Below are positions 26,162 through 35,380 of a stretch of 41,296 bases of DNA, piece by piece. The position numbers and the translations under genes are program-made. This DNA is from Flavobacteriales bacterium (lineage in GTDB: Bacteria; Bacteroidota; Bacteroidia; Flavobacteriales_D; Crocinitomicaceae). The notes beneath the pieces were generated by a model. It was not told the DNA's origin. It made no database searches and saw nothing but the letters and a program-made list of their open reading frames with translations. The DNA lies in assembly GCA_947474675.1 (NCBI GenBank), contig CANJKA010000021.1:1-41296 (forward strand). Reading direction: 5' to 3'. The first letter of the stretch is position 1. The number at the start of each line of letters is the position of its first letter.

Positions 26162-26365
26162 ACCACAGAGTCGCACAAAGTTTTGAAATGAGTAGCACAG
26201 AGTTTATTTTTGTGCTCGATAAAAAAAACTCTGAGACATTCTGTATTTAAATAATTTTACTCCGAAATCAATATATTATTCGTTTTCTTTCCTTCAAAGT
26301 TTTTTAGTGTACTAGAAAAAAAAACTCTGTGATACTCAACAATAAAAACTCTGAGATACTCTGTG
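26162..26365. repeat. CACAGAG/CTCTGTG short repeats between truA and tyrS
   Basis: CACAGAGT occurs at 26164-26171 and 26196-26203; its inverse complement ACTCTGTG occurs at 26324-26331 and 26358-26365. A longer phrase AAAACTCTGnGAyAyTC occurs three times (near 26226, 26320 and 26346). The arrangement can fold on itself and resembles an extragenic repeat cluster. Confidence 0.55.
26221..26292. repeat. Duplicate of the tyrS 3' end (non-functional copy)
   Basis: 72 bp matching 26341-26412 at 65 of 72 positions with no gaps and an exact 120-bp offset. The matching segment 26377-26412 is the last 12 codons of tyrS including its stop. In this downstream copy, positions 26257-26292 still read in frame on the minus strand (GKKTNNILISE then TAA), with two substitutions relative to the real tail ([11 protein letters not shown]). 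Confidence 0.85.
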
Positions 26366-26412
26366 TTTAAATAATTTTACTCCGCAATCAATATATAATT
26401 CGTTTTCTTCCC
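26341..26412. repeat. Parent copy of the duplicated tyrS 3' end
   Basis: Second member of the 72-bp direct repeat. It comprises 36 bp of downstream flank and the last 12 tyrS codons with the stop. Confidence 0.85.
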
Positions 26413-27657
26413 TTTTCCAATCAATACATATTTGTCATTGATTAAATCTTGAACAGATATTGAATATTCTTCTGTTACTTTTTCTTTATTTACTGAAATA
26501 GCATTACCTGATAATTCACGTCTTGCTTCTCCGTTTGAATTCAAAAAGTTTGTCTTACTCGCCAATGCATCAACTATTGATAAACCATTTAAGACATCAT
26601 TTTTAGACACAGAAGCTTGAGGAACTCCTTCAAAAACAGCTAAAAAATCTTTTTCAGAAAGTGATCTTAAATCATCAGATGTAGATTTACCAAATAAAAT
26701 ATTAGATGCTGTGATTGCTGTTTTTAAAGCATCTGAACCGTGAACTCTTGTCGTTACATCTTCTGCAATTGTTTTTTGTAAAATACGCGAATGAGGTGCT
26801 TCATTATGTTCTGTTTCAAGTTTTTCGACTTCTTCTTTTGAAAATAAAGTATAAAAACGGATCAACTTTTTAGCATCTTCATCACTTACATTTAACCAAA
26901 ACTGGTAAAATGCATACGGAGAAGTTTTTTCAGGATCTAACCAAACAGTTCCTGATTCAGTTTTTCCAAATTTACCTCCGTCAGATTTTGTCAAAAGGGG
27001 ACATGTAAAAGCAAATGCTTCTCCACCTGAAATTCTTCTAACTAATTCTGTTCCAGTTGTAATATTTCCCCATTGATCAGAACCTCCGAACTGAAGTTTA
27101 CAATTATACGTATTGTATAAATGAACGAAATCGTTTCCTTGTAATAATTGGTAAGAGAATTCAGTGAAAGATAAACCTGTATCGATTCTCTTTTTTACTG
27201 AATCTTTTGCCATCATGTAATTGATAGTAATGTGTTTACCAACATCGCGAATGAAATCAATAAATGACATGTTTTTCATCCAATCATAGTTATTTACCAA
27301 GATTGCTGCGTTTTCACCGTTTTCAAAATCAAGGAAATGCTTTAATTGTTTCACTTGACCTTGAATATTGAAATTCAATGTTTCTTCGTTTAATAAATTA
27401 CGTTCAGCAGATTTTCCTGATGGATCTCCAACCATTCCTGTTGCTCCACCTACTAAAGCAATCGGACGATGTCCAGCTAATTGTAAATGTTTCAAAAGCA
27501 TGATTGGCAGTAAATTACCAACGTGTAAAGAATCAGATGTTGGATCAAATCCTACATAGCCAGTTGTCATTTCTTTGGCTAATAATTCTTCTGTTCCAGG
27601 CATAATATCCTGAATCATTCCTCTCCACTGTAATTCTTTAATGAAATCTTCTAACAT
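26377..27657 (-). CDS. tyrS: Tyrosyl-tRNA synthetase
   Basis: Class I aminoacyl-tRNA synthetase charging tRNA-Tyr. 426 residues from the ATG at 27657; a longer reading from a TTG at 27696 lies upstream of the predicted promoter and is discarded. Seen: [18 protein letters not shown] with the HIGH-type motif HVGN at 45-48, the tyrosine-binding region YQLLQGND and FGGSDQWGN (~170-198), the KMSKS-type loop KFGKT at 229-233, and a C-terminal S4 RNA-binding domain from ~360 ([33 protein letters not shown]). This is the bacterial TyrRS group with KFGKT. The last 12 codons are duplicated downstream. Confidence 0.97.
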   Translation of the reverse strand: MLEDFIKELQWRGMIQDIMPGTEELLAKEMTTGYVGFDPTSDSLHVGNLLPIMLLKHLQLAGHRPIALVGGATGMVGDPSGKSAERNLLNEETLNFNIQGQVKQLKHFLDFENGENAAILVNNYDWMKNMSFIDFIRDVGKHITINYMMAKDSVKKRIDTGLSFTEFSYQLLQGNDFVHLYNTYNCKLQFGGSDQWGNITTGTELVRRISGGEAFAFTCPLLTKSDGGKFGKTESGTVWLDPEKTSPYAFYQFWLNVSDEDAKKLIRFYTLFSKEEVEKLETEHNEAPHSRILQKTIAEDVTTRVHGSDALKTAITASNILFGKSTSDDLRSLSEKDFLAVFEGVPQASVSKNDVLNGLSIVDALASKTNFLNSNGEARRELSGNAISVNKEKVTEEYSISVQDLINDKYVLIGKGKKTNYILIAE

Positions 27658-27678
27658 TTTGTTTCTATATTTATTAGA

Positions 27679-27711
27679 CAAAAGTAGGAGTTTCAAATCG
27701 ATTTACAGCAA
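27679..27711 (-). promoter_or_regulatory. Promoter of tyrS
   Basis: On the minus strand TTG (27709-27711), 22-bp spacer, TACTTTTG (27679-27686), matching the Bacteroidota consensus. The predicted start near 27673 leaves a leader of about 15 nt before the ATG. Confidence 0.65.
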
Positions 27712-27869
27712 TTTTATAAGTGTAGTTTTGTTTACTAAAGAAAATAAATTATTTTAGTATTATTCATGTTTTAGGATTCCAATTTATAAGTAATATGTGT
27801 TATTTTTTTAAAGCAACCTTTAATTATTAATGCCGTTTTCGAAATATAAATAAATTACTATATATAATT

Positions 27870-28691
27870 ATGAAAACAAAATTACTATTACTTTCTGCTC
27901 TTTGTTCGGGCCAATTATTTAGTCAAATAACAGTTTCTACACCTTATTGTGATGGTTCATTTGCGGGCGGTTTTATAGATGTTCCCCATGCTATTACGAG
28001 AGTTCAATTGAACACCTTGGATAATAATTCAGGTAGCACTCAATATGTTACTCCTCATTATGTTTTTTATAATAATTTAACTTCAACTTCTTTGTTAAAA
28101 GGTTCAAGCCAAACTTTAACTATTAATCACGATGATGGAACAACGATTCATGGTATCGCTGCTTGGATAGATTTTAATCAAGATAATGATTTTGATGATT
28201 CTGGAGAAAAGGTAGGAGAAACATTATGGCCAGGTGATGATGATCCATTAACAGGCACAAGTGTTGTCTATCCATTTACTGTTCCTACAGGTTCAGTAAC
28301 AGGGAATACAAGAATGAGAGTGCGTGTTTATGAAGATGATGTTTATACTTTTTCTGGTACCGATTTACCTGTCTTGCCTTGTTATTATACTGGGAATACA
28401 AGTTATGACTGGGGTGAAACAGAAGATTATTCTGTTACGATAACGGCTCCATCAACGAATTCTATGAATGAATTAGAAAATGATTTTTCTTTAGTGTTTT
28501 CTGAATCGACTATTTCAATTTATAATCAATCTGGAATATCTAAAATTCAACTTGTAAATATGTTAGGATTGGTTGTTTCTGAATCGTATGACTCAATGAC
28601 TATTTTATTTTCAAATACAGAAAAAGGTTTGTATTTATTGATTTTTCATGATGATAAAGGAATTGTTTTTTCAAAGAAAATCAATATATAA
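27870..28691 (+). CDS. Secreted GEVED-domain protein, T9SS cargo
   Basis: 273 residues. Seen: a signal peptide (1 to ~19, SGQLFSQ); a GEVED-type domain at ~30-190 with IAAWIDFNQDNDFDDSGEKV, TGNTRMRVRVYED and, at its end, YDWGETEDYSV, the Gly-Glu-x-Glu-Asp motif that names the family; then a C-terminal ~75 residues like a type A T9SS sorting domain (ISKIQLVNMLGLVVSES, EKGLYLLIFHDDKGIVFSKK), again without the YPNP opening. GEVED domains usually sit in large surface proteins; this one is nearly alone in a small protein. The ligand is unknown. It shares a bidirectional terminator with the convergent isomerase gene. Confidence 0.85.
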   Translation: MKTKLLLLSALCSGQLFSQITVSTPYCDGSFAGGFIDVPHAITRVQLNTLDNNSGSTQYVTPHYVFYNNLTSTSLLKGSSQTLTINHDDGTTIHGIAAWIDFNQDNDFDDSGEKVGETLWPGDDDPLTGTSVVYPFTVPTGSVTGNTRMRVRVYEDDVYTFSGTDLPVLPCYYTGNTSYDWGETEDYSVTITAPSTNSMNELENDFSLVFSESTISIYNQSGISKIQLVNMLGLVVSESYDSMTILFSNTEKGLYLLIFHDDKGIVFSKKINI

Positions 28692-28710
28692 TCCTAAATT
28701 TTAATTCATA

Positions 28711-28747
28711 AAAAAAAGCGGAAAGTACATTACTTTCCGCTTTTTTT
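28711..28747. terminator. Bidirectional terminator between the GEVED gene and the isomerase gene
   Basis: Stem GCGGAAAGTA/TACTTTCCGC (28718-28727 with 28731-28740), 3-nt loop, flanked by A7 on the left and T7 on the right, so it works for both convergent genes. Confidence 0.9.
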
Positions 28748-28755
28748 ATGAAAAT

Positions 28756-30270
28756 TTATTTTTTTGTTCCATCAATAATTGCTATCAATTCAACTTCAAA
28801 AATTAAAACTGAGTTTGCTGGAATTGCTCCTTGAGCGTTTGGTCCGTATGCTATTTCTGAAGGAATAAAGAATTTATATTTAGAGCCAACAGTCATTAAT
28901 TGAAGTCCTTCAGTCCAACCTTTAATTACTTGATTTAGTCCAAAAGTAAGTGGGTTTCCTTTTTCAACTGAACTGTCAAATACTTTTCCGTCTATTAGAG
29001 TGCCATGGTAATGAACGGTTACTTTTGAAGCAGGATTAGGATGTTCTTTTCCAGTTCCTTTAGTCATTACAGAATACTGTAAACCACTTGGAGTTGTAAT
29101 AACTCCTGGTTTCAATTTATTTTCTTCTAAAAATTTAATTCCTTCAGCTTTTACATCTACTGCAACTGATATATTCATCATTTCAATATCAAATACTAAA
29201 TCAGAATAAGGAGGAATTGGACCTTGTCCTTTTGGTCCATATGCTTGATAATAAGGGATTATTAATTTTGCTTTTCCACCTAACCCAATTAAGCCTATTC
29301 CTTCCTCAAATCCTGGAATCATTCTGTTAGTTTTATAGATGAAAGCCATTGGTTCGTTTCTGTCATAAGATGAGTCAAATTTACTTCCGTCAGCTCTTAA
29401 AGTTCCTTTGTAATGCATTGAAACATTATTACCTTCAACTGCTTTTGGTCCAGTTCCAGGGTTTTCAATAATATAAACTAATCCTGAAGGACTTTGTAAT
29501 GCATTTGGATAATTTTTAAGAATTTCTGCGTACATAAAAGCGTTGTATTCAGTTTCAGACATAGCAGCAACTTTAGAAAAGACTGCCATTTTTTTAGCTT
29601 CTTCTGCTTTTGTAATTTCTGCTAATTTATCTGCTTCTACTTTTATTTTATTGTAGGCTGTTTCAAATGCTAAAGTAGCATTAAAATCTTTCGCTTCTTT
29701 TCCAATTCTTAAAATTGTAACAGTTGTCATTATATCATCTTGCACAATTAAGTTAACGATATTCATTCCATCAACTACGTGTCCAAATACGGTGTGTTTT
29801 CCATCTAAATGAGGCGTTGCAACATGAGTAATGAAAAATTGACTTCCATTTGTTGCAGGACCTGAATTGGCCATTGACAAAATTCCAGGTCCTGTGTGTT
29901 TTAATTCTGGATTTATTTCATCGTAAAATTTATGTTTTGGTCCACCTGAACCATTACCTTGGGGATCACCTCCTTGAATCATAAAGTTTGCAATAACTCT
30001 GTGAAATTTTAATCCATTGTAAAAAGGTACAGTATAATTATTTCCAAGAGCTGTAAATTTACCTTCAGCTAATCCTACAAAGTTAGCAACTGTCATTGGT
30101 GTTTTTTCAAACTCTAATTGACAAATGATAATTCCTTTGGTAGTATTGAATTGTGCATACATTCCAGGTAATAATTTTTCTCCTTTAGAATTTTTTTGGC
30201 CGAAAGAAGTAAAACATAGACTCACAATTAAGAATGTAAATGTCACGGTTTTAAAAAATGTTTTTTTCAT
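28756..30270 (-). CDS. Exported cyclophilin-FKBP-FKBP triple peptidyl-prolyl isomerase
   Basis: 504 residues, predicted periplasmic foldase. Domains in order: signal peptide 1-24 (CFTSFGQ); cyclophilin at ~35-195 with [28 protein letters not shown] and GKHTVFGHV; a helical Lys/Glu/Ala-rich linker at ~200-255; FKBP 1 at ~275-370 ([40 protein letters not shown]); FKBP 2 at ~405-500 ([40 protein letters not shown]). Each FKBP keeps the FDSS and the IPxxSxLxFxxE motifs of active members. Two unrelated isomerase folds are thus combined in one chain, probably to help fold exported or secreted proteins. It has its own promoter and faces a bidirectional terminator. Confidence 0.94.
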   Translation of the reverse strand: MKKTFFKTVTFTFLIVSLCFTSFGQKNSKGEKLLPGMYAQFNTTKGIIICQLEFEKTPMTVANFVGLAEGKFTALGNNYTVPFYNGLKFHRVIANFMIQGGDPQGNGSGGPKHKFYDEINPELKHTGPGILSMANSGPATNGSQFFITHVATPHLDGKHTVFGHVVDGMNIVNLIVQDDIMTTVTILRIGKEAKDFNATLAFETAYNKIKVEADKLAEITKAEEAKKMAVFSKVAAMSETEYNAFMYAEILKNYPNALQSPSGLVYIIENPGTGPKAVEGNNVSMHYKGTLRADGSKFDSSYDRNEPMAFIYKTNRMIPGFEEGIGLIGLGGKAKLIIPYYQAYGPKGQGPIPPYSDLVFDIEMMNISVAVDVKAEGIKFLEENKLKPGVITTPSGLQYSVMTKGTGKEHPNPASKVTVHYHGTLIDGKVFDSSVEKGNPLTFGLNQVIKGWTEGLQLMTVGSKYKFFIPSEIAYGPNAQGAIPANSVLIFEVELIAIIDGTKK

Positions 30271-30290
30271 AGTTTCTTTATTTAATAGGG

Positions 30291-30320
30291 TAAAAATAGA
30301 AAATTTAATTTAATCTTCAA
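30291..30320 (-). promoter_or_regulatory. Promoter of the triple isomerase gene
   Basis: On the minus strand TTG (30318-30320), 19-bp spacer, TATTTTTA (30291-30298; seven of eight to TAnnTTTG). Predicted leader about 15 nt. Confidence 0.5.
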
Positions 30321-30416
30321 TAACTCTTTGATTAGTTAACAATTTTTGACTTTTTCCTTTACTCAATTTGTGTGCCTAAATTTTATGATTTTAATTGAAT
30401 AGGCCTTTTTATAAAT

Positions 30417-30450
30417 AAAAAAAAGGATGTCTATAATCACAGACATCCTT
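30417..30450 (-). terminator. Rho-independent terminator of the BNR adhesin gene
   Basis: On the minus strand stem AAGGATGTCT/AGACATCCTT (30441-30450 with 30423-30432), 8-nt loop, followed by eight T (plus-strand A-run 30417-30424). It lies 20 bp after the stop codon. Confidence 0.88.
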
Positions 30451-30470
30451 ATTATTGTTTTGATTTTTAA

Positions 30471-33400
30471 TTATCTAATTAATGTTGTTTTGATTATTTT
30501 CTGACTGTTATTTGAATAAATCACAAGTCTATATATTCCATTAGATAAATCTGCAATTGAAAATATTTCAACATCTCCATCGTTTTTTGGATGAATTATT
30601 TTTACAATTTGTCCTGTTTCATTAATAATATTAATTAAATCAATTAATTGATTGTTGGTTTTAACGTGAATTTCGCCTTCATTTGGATTTGGATAAACTT
30701 CAAAGATTGGTGTAGAAACTTCATCTATTCCTGCACAAGCATCCACTAATATAGAGGTTGTTCCAGTGTTCGTACAACTATTTGCATCCGTATAAGTATA
30801 AGTTATTAGATGTGAACCTATTCCAGCAATATTCGGTGCAAATGTATTTGATGTTACTCCTGTTCCTGAATATGTTCCTCCAATTGGTAGTTGACCACTA
30901 AGTGTAACTGGTGACCAATTTACACATTCTGTTGAGAAAGTATTCATGGTAATTACTGGTAATTGATTTGTAGTAATTGTTATAGGACTCGAAGTTGAAG
31001 GACAAGAACTAGATGAGGCAGATACTGTACTAACTCCTGAATTTGTTATAATAATTGATTGGGTTGTAGCTCCGTTTGACCAAACATTTCCACTTGTTGA
31101 AGAAGATGTTAAAGTAACAGAACCACCTTGACAAAAAGTAATCGGTCCACTTGCTGTAATGGTTGGTGTTGGAGATAAAGCATTTACAACCACTGCTGTT
31201 GTTGATGAAATAGCTGAACAACCAACACTTCCAACTGTAACACTATAATTCCCAGCTGTTGTGACTATTATAGATTGTGTGGTTGCATTATTAGACCAAG
31301 TATTTCCCGATGTTGAAGATGAAGTTAAAACCACAGATCCTCCTTGACAAAAAGTAGTTAACCCATTTGCTGAAACAGTTGGTGTTGAAGGGTTAGAATT
31401 TACAGAAACAACTGTTGATGTAGAAGTAGAAGCACACGTCCCGTTCGAATAGGTTGTTGTATAAGTTCCAGAAGTTGTAACTGTGATTGATTGTGTTGTT
31501 GCTCCAGTTGACCAAGTATTTCCAGTAGGAGAGGATGAAGTTAATACAACGTTTCCTCCTATACAAAATGTAATTGGACCTCCAGCTGAAATAGTTGGTG
31601 TTGTTGGTAATGAGTTCAAAGTTACATTTGTTGTAGAGGAAGTACTTGAACATGTTCCATTAGAAACGGTAACAGTATAAGCTCCAGCAATAGTAACTGT
31701 GATAGATTGTGTTGTAGCTCCATTTGACCATGTATTACCTGTTGCAGATGATGAGGTTAAAACAACAGAGCTACCTTGACAAATTGCCGTCGAGCCGCTT
31801 GTAGAAATCGAAGGTGTAATTGGCATTGCTACAACAGTTATATAGTTTGTTTGTGTTGACGTATTTGAACCTGCTCCGTTTGTCGCTAATAAAGATACTG
31901 CATATGTTCCAGGTGTATTGTAGGTAACAATTGGATTTGTTATAGTTGATGTTGGAGGTGTACCTCCTGCAAAAGTCCAAGCATTTGAAGTAGGAGTATT
32001 TGTTGAAGTATTAGTAAAAGTAATAGCACTTCCAACACAAACTGTAGTTGCACTTGCTGTATACCCTGCAATTGGACCTCCTACAGAGGCAACTCCTGTT
32101 AAATTAATATTGTCTACATAAAGTAGATTTCCGTATCCTGCAATGTTTCTAAAACCAACAATAACATTAGCTTGACCAACATAGGTAGTCAAATTTACAG
32201 TTTCAGTTCTCCATTGTGCTGCAGTAGGAATAAAGGTTGCTGTTACTGCAGGAGCTGTAGCAAGGGCGGTGTTACTTTTTGAATATACTGTTGTAAATGT
32301 TGCCCCACAATCTGTAGAGACAAAAACTTCTAATCCATCAAAATTTGTTGCATCATAAGGTGCATATGCAACATCAAATACTAATTGAGAAGATGTTAAA
32401 TTTGAGAAAGAAGCTTTTGGCAATCTCATTTCATCGCTATTACCTGAATCATCTGTATTGTAATTATTGAATACCATTGAGTTTCCCGCAGTTGGAGCAA
32501 ATCCAACAGTTGCTGATCTTGCCCATGTAACCGATGCATTTGTATTAATGATTGACCAATTAGCTGTAGGGAATAAAGTAGCTGTAAATCCTTCATTTAT
32601 AGGTAATGATTGAGCTGTTCCACCAATGATTGTTAGATAATTTGATTTTGTCATTGTGTTTGAACCTTGAGCATTTGTTGCTATTAAGGTAACAGTATAA
32701 TTTCCAATAACATTAAATTGAATATGAGGATTTTGAGAAGCAGATGTTGTACTCGCTACAAAACTCCAATCTACACCTGCTGTTCCTGGCGTTACCGACC
32801 AACTCCAAGATGTAGGTGCAAATGCTGAAGCATCAGTAAAAGTTGCTGTTGAACTTACACAAAGACTTGTTGGTCCAGTAAATTCTGCTGAAGGTGCAAA
32901 TGAACCTATTGATAACAGTGAATTTTCCCAAACTCCTCTCCCAAAAGTTGCAACTCTGATTTTATTTGTCGGATAAAAAATTTCTAAATCTCTAACTGAA
33001 ACTTTTGGTAAACCATCGTAAAAAGTTACCCAACTTCCAGCTAAATTATCTCTATAATAAACTCCAATATCTGTTCCTATATATATTGGGTCATTTGTTG
33101 CTCCGTTTTGAAAAACTATTGCATTACAAGGTATATTTGGTAGACCTGTAGATATATTAGTCCATGTAGTTCCTCCATCAATTGTTTTGAAAACTTTATT
33201 TGAAGAATTAAATCCAGAAATAGTTATCCAAACAATATTAGGGTTTGTATTGTGAACTGCAATATTTGTAAAATAGTTTGAAGTTGGAATTGAACCAGTT
33301 ATATTTGTCCATGCAGTACCTCCATTGATAGATTTACTTATTGCATTTGATTTTACTGAATAAATGATTTGATTGTTGCTTGGTGCAATTGCGAATTCTA

Positions 33401-35219
33401 TTATGTTACCAGTTCCTGAAGGTGTCCCAACAGCTGACCATGAAGTACCAGAATTTGTTGTTTTGTATAAAGCTGCTCTTCCACCAGCATACAAAGTTGT
33501 TGTAGTTGTTGGATCTTGATGCCAAACGCTTAACCAATCTGCACTGCCTTGTCCATTTGGAATTCCTGTGTTTATTGTACTCCAAGTACTTCCTCCATTT
33601 GTTGAACGAGCATAATCTCCATAAACATAGGCTCCATACATGATTGAGTTATTTGTTCTGTCAATAAAACAATCCATTCCATCTCCTCCTTTAATTTGAC
33701 TCCAAGCAGTTGCTGATAATTTATTGATTCCATTATCTTGATGTCCTGCAATGATTAATCCTTCAGTGGTTGCAGATTGACTTAGTCTATATTGTTGAGC
33801 AATGGTTAGGTTTGAACTTATATCAGTCCAGGCTGTTCCATTATTTACAGTTTTAAAAAGTCCTCCGTCACACGCAGAAAAATAAGTTGTTCCGCTTCCA
33901 GGTAAAAATACAATATCATGGTGATCTGAATGTACATAAGGAGCACCAGATCCTGTCCACTGTGCGTTTAATGTCCAACTTGTTCCTCCATTTGTTGACT
34001 TCCAAATATTTACTCCTCCAACTAATACAAGGTTTGCATCTGTAGGAGAGACAGCAATTGCTAAATCATAAAAAGCCTGACCACCAGCATCTCCACCATT
34101 TGAATTCCATCCTAGTAAATTAGGTGCAGTTGGTCCTTTTGTTAATGTAAAGGTTGTTCCACTATCTGTAGATTTATAGATTCCTAATAGTCCTTGATCT
34201 GATGATTGTCCTGCTAAAATATACACGAATGCTGAATTTGCAACACTTACTGCTAAAGACATTCTTTCAACTCCTGTGCTTGGAACTCCAGATGTAACTT
34301 GTGTCCAGTTTACTCCATTATTCGTTGATTTATAAATAACCGTTCCAGAAGCATACACTGTATTTGGATCACTCGGTTTAAATTCAATATCATAAAAACG
34401 ATTTGTTGATTGAACCAATGTCCAAGTTGTTCCCGAATTAGTTGTTCTATATATTCCTAAACTTGTAGCAGCTAATAGTGTTGTTGGTGTAGAAGGATTG
34501 ATTAATATTTTTGAGATTAAATTTCCTTGACTTGCAGTCCATGTTAAGCCTGTTGGACTCCATGTTAATCCTCCATCAATTGATTTTAAAATACCTGTAC
34601 TATAACTATCTCCAGCATCTCCGTCTCCAGTTGCTAAATACATTATTTGAGTGTTTGTAGGGTCAATTGCAATATCTGAACAACCAATAACTGTTAACTG
34701 ATCTGTATTAGTAGACCATGAAGCTCCTGAGTTTGTTGATTTCCAGAGGCCTCCATCAGGTGCACCTACATACATTGTATTACTATTTGTAGGGTCAAAA
34801 CGAAGGAAATTCAATCTTCCAGCTCCGCCACCTGTAGATACTCCGAAAGGTCCCATTGGCGCCCAAACTGCTCCTGCAGCTCTTGTTGTTGGTGATTCAG
34901 GATGAGTTTCTTCCCATTCTAAAAAGTTTTGAAATGTTTGAGTAGGTAGTTTCATGTCACCAGAAGGATAAACCCGCGGTTCCATATAGGCTTCCCATCT
35001 TTTAAATTGTTTGTACCCTTTTCCTTTTTCGATTGCTCTTCCATTCCAATAGGCATAGAAAGCATTTTGAACATCATAGAAATTGGCTGATGGATCTTGC
35101 ATCATTTGAACCCAATCTAAAGAATTGGTTTGTGGTGTTGTAGTGGTTTGTGATGATAGAATATGTGACAAGGATACTAGCCACAAAATAAGGAAGTGCT
35201 TTTTTGTAAAATATTTCAT
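30471..35219 (-). CDS. Giant secreted BNR/PKD/Ig-like adhesin, T9SS cargo
   Basis: 1582 residues from the ATG at 35219; an upstream in-frame TTG (35243) overlaps the promoter -7 element. Domains in order: signal peptide (~1-24, SHILSSQ); an extended VPS10/sortilin-like BNR propeller region at ~100-760 with many GGxTW or GxSW Asp-box motifs (STNSGASWS, SIDGGLTWS, TTNSGTTWT); PKD 1 at ~775-865; a jelly-roll, choice-of-anchor-J-like domain at ~868-1040; PKD 2 at ~1045-1130; four tandem Ig-like repeats of 72 residues at ~1132-1420 (CQGGSVVLTSSSTSGNTWS); a further beta domain; and a type A T9SS sorting domain at ~1505-1582 beginning YPNPNEGEIHV. No active site is evident, so adhesion or glycan binding is inferred. 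Terminator follows. Confidence 0.9.
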   Translation of the reverse strand: MKYFTKKHFLILWLVSLSHILSSQTTTTPQTNSLDWVQMMQDPSANFYDVQNAFYAYWNGRAIEKGKGYKQFKRWEAYMEPRVYPSGDMKLPTQTFQNFLEWEETHPESPTTRAAGAVWAPMGPFGVSTGGGAGRLNFLRFDPTNSNTMYVGAPDGGLWKSTNSGASWSTNTDQLTVIGCSDIAIDPTNTQIMYLATGDGDAGDSYSTGILKSIDGGLTWSPTGLTWTASQGNLISKILINPSTPTTLLAATSLGIYRTTNSGTTWTLVQSTNRFYDIEFKPSDPNTVYASGTVIYKSTNNGVNWTQVTSGVPSTGVERMSLAVSVANSAFVYILAGQSSDQGLLGIYKSTDSGTTFTLTKGPTAPNLLGWNSNGGDAGGQAFYDLAIAVSPTDANLVLVGGVNIWKSTNGGTSWTLNAQWTGSGAPYVHSDHHDIVFLPGSGTTYFSACDGGLFKTVNNGTAWTDISSNLTIAQQYRLSQSATTEGLIIAGHQDNGINKLSATAWSQIKGGDGMDCFIDRTNNSIMYGAYVYGDYARSTNGGSTWSTINTGIPNGQGSADWLSVWHQDPTTTTTLYAGGRAALYKTTNSGTSWSAVGTPSGTGNIIEFAIAPSNNQIIYSVKSNAISKSINGGTAWTNITGSIPTSNYFTNIAVHNTNPNIVWITISGFNSSNKVFKTIDGGTTWTNISTGLPNIPCNAIVFQNGATNDPIYIGTDIGVYYRDNLAGSWVTFYDGLPKVSVRDLEIFYPTNKIRVATFGRGVWENSLLSIGSFAPSAEFTGPTSLCVSSTATFTDASAFAPTSWSWSVTPGTAGVDWSFVASTTSASQNPHIQFNVIGNYTVTLIATNAQGSNTMTKSNYLTIIGGTAQSLPINEGFTATLFPTANWSIINTNASVTWARSATVGFAPTAGNSMVFNNYNTDDSGNSDEMRLPKASFSNLTSSQLVFDVAYAPYDATNFDGLEVFVSTDCGATFTTVYSKSNTALATAPAVTATFIPTAAQWRTETVNLTTYVGQANVIVGFRNIAGYGNLLYVDNINLTGVASVGGPIAGYTASATTVCVGSAITFTNTSTNTPTSNAWTFAGGTPPTSTITNPIVTYNTPGTYAVSLLATNGAGSNTSTQTNYITVVAMPITPSISTSGSTAICQGSSVVLTSSSATGNTWSNGATTQSITVTIAGAYTVTVSNGTCSSTSSTTNVTLNSLPTTPTISAGGPITFCIGGNVVLTSSSPTGNTWSTGATTQSITVTTSGTYTTTYSNGTCASTSTSTVVSVNSNPSTPTVSANGLTTFCQGGSVVLTSSSTSGNTWSNNATTQSIIVTTAGNYSVTVGSVGCSAISSTTAVVVNALSPTPTITASGPITFCQGGSVTLTSSSTSGNVWSNGATTQSIIITNSGVSTVSASSSSCPSTSSPITITTNQLPVITMNTFSTECVNWSPVTLSGQLPIGGTYSGTGVTSNTFAPNIAGIGSHLITYTYTDANSCTNTGTTSILVDACAGIDEVSTPIFEVYPNPNEGEIHVKTNNQLIDLINIINETGQIVKIIHPKNDGDVEIFSIADLSNGIYRLVIYSNNSQKIIKTTLIR
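30960..31825 (-). repeat. Four tandem 216-bp repeats inside the adhesin gene
   Basis: Four in-frame units starting near 31820, 31604, 31388 and 31172 (minus strand) with constant 216-bp period. Each encodes one Ig-like module with a conserved FCxGGxVxLTSSS start and an ATTQSI strand. The high DNA similarity makes copy number prone to change by recombination. Confidence 0.8.
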
Positions 35220-35239
35220 AAGTTTTAGTTTTAGCAATT

Positions 35240-35272
35240 CCAAGATAGAAATAATTTTCTAATGAATTGCAA
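35240..35272 (-). promoter_or_regulatory. Putative promoter of the BNR adhesin gene
   Basis: On the minus strand TTG (35270-35272), 22-bp spacer, TATCTTGG (35240-35247; seven of eight to TAnnTTTG). The predicted leader is about 15 nt before the ATG at 35219. Confidence 0.4.
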
Positions 35273-35380
35273 CTAAAAATAAATAAAATGTGATATATTA
35301 GACAAGTGGGTAATATCTATCGATTAAAACCATTTAAGATTTAAATATGGTTAATATAGTATTTGAACAGATAAAGATTT

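Noticed and set aside
26221..26292. Duplicate tyrS tail as a small gene or a second S4-domain gene
   Set aside because: Only 12 codons are conserved, without a start codon, so it is a duplication scar, not a gene.
27658..27696. N-terminal extension of TyrS from a TTG at 27696
   Set aside because: It overlaps the tyrS promoter (27679-27711), and the ATG at 27657 gives the normal N-terminus.
31030..31980. Several open frames overlapping the Ig-like repeats
   Set aside because: They recur with the 216-bp period of the adhesin repeats and have low-complexity or Asn/Tyr-rich translations, so they are shadows.
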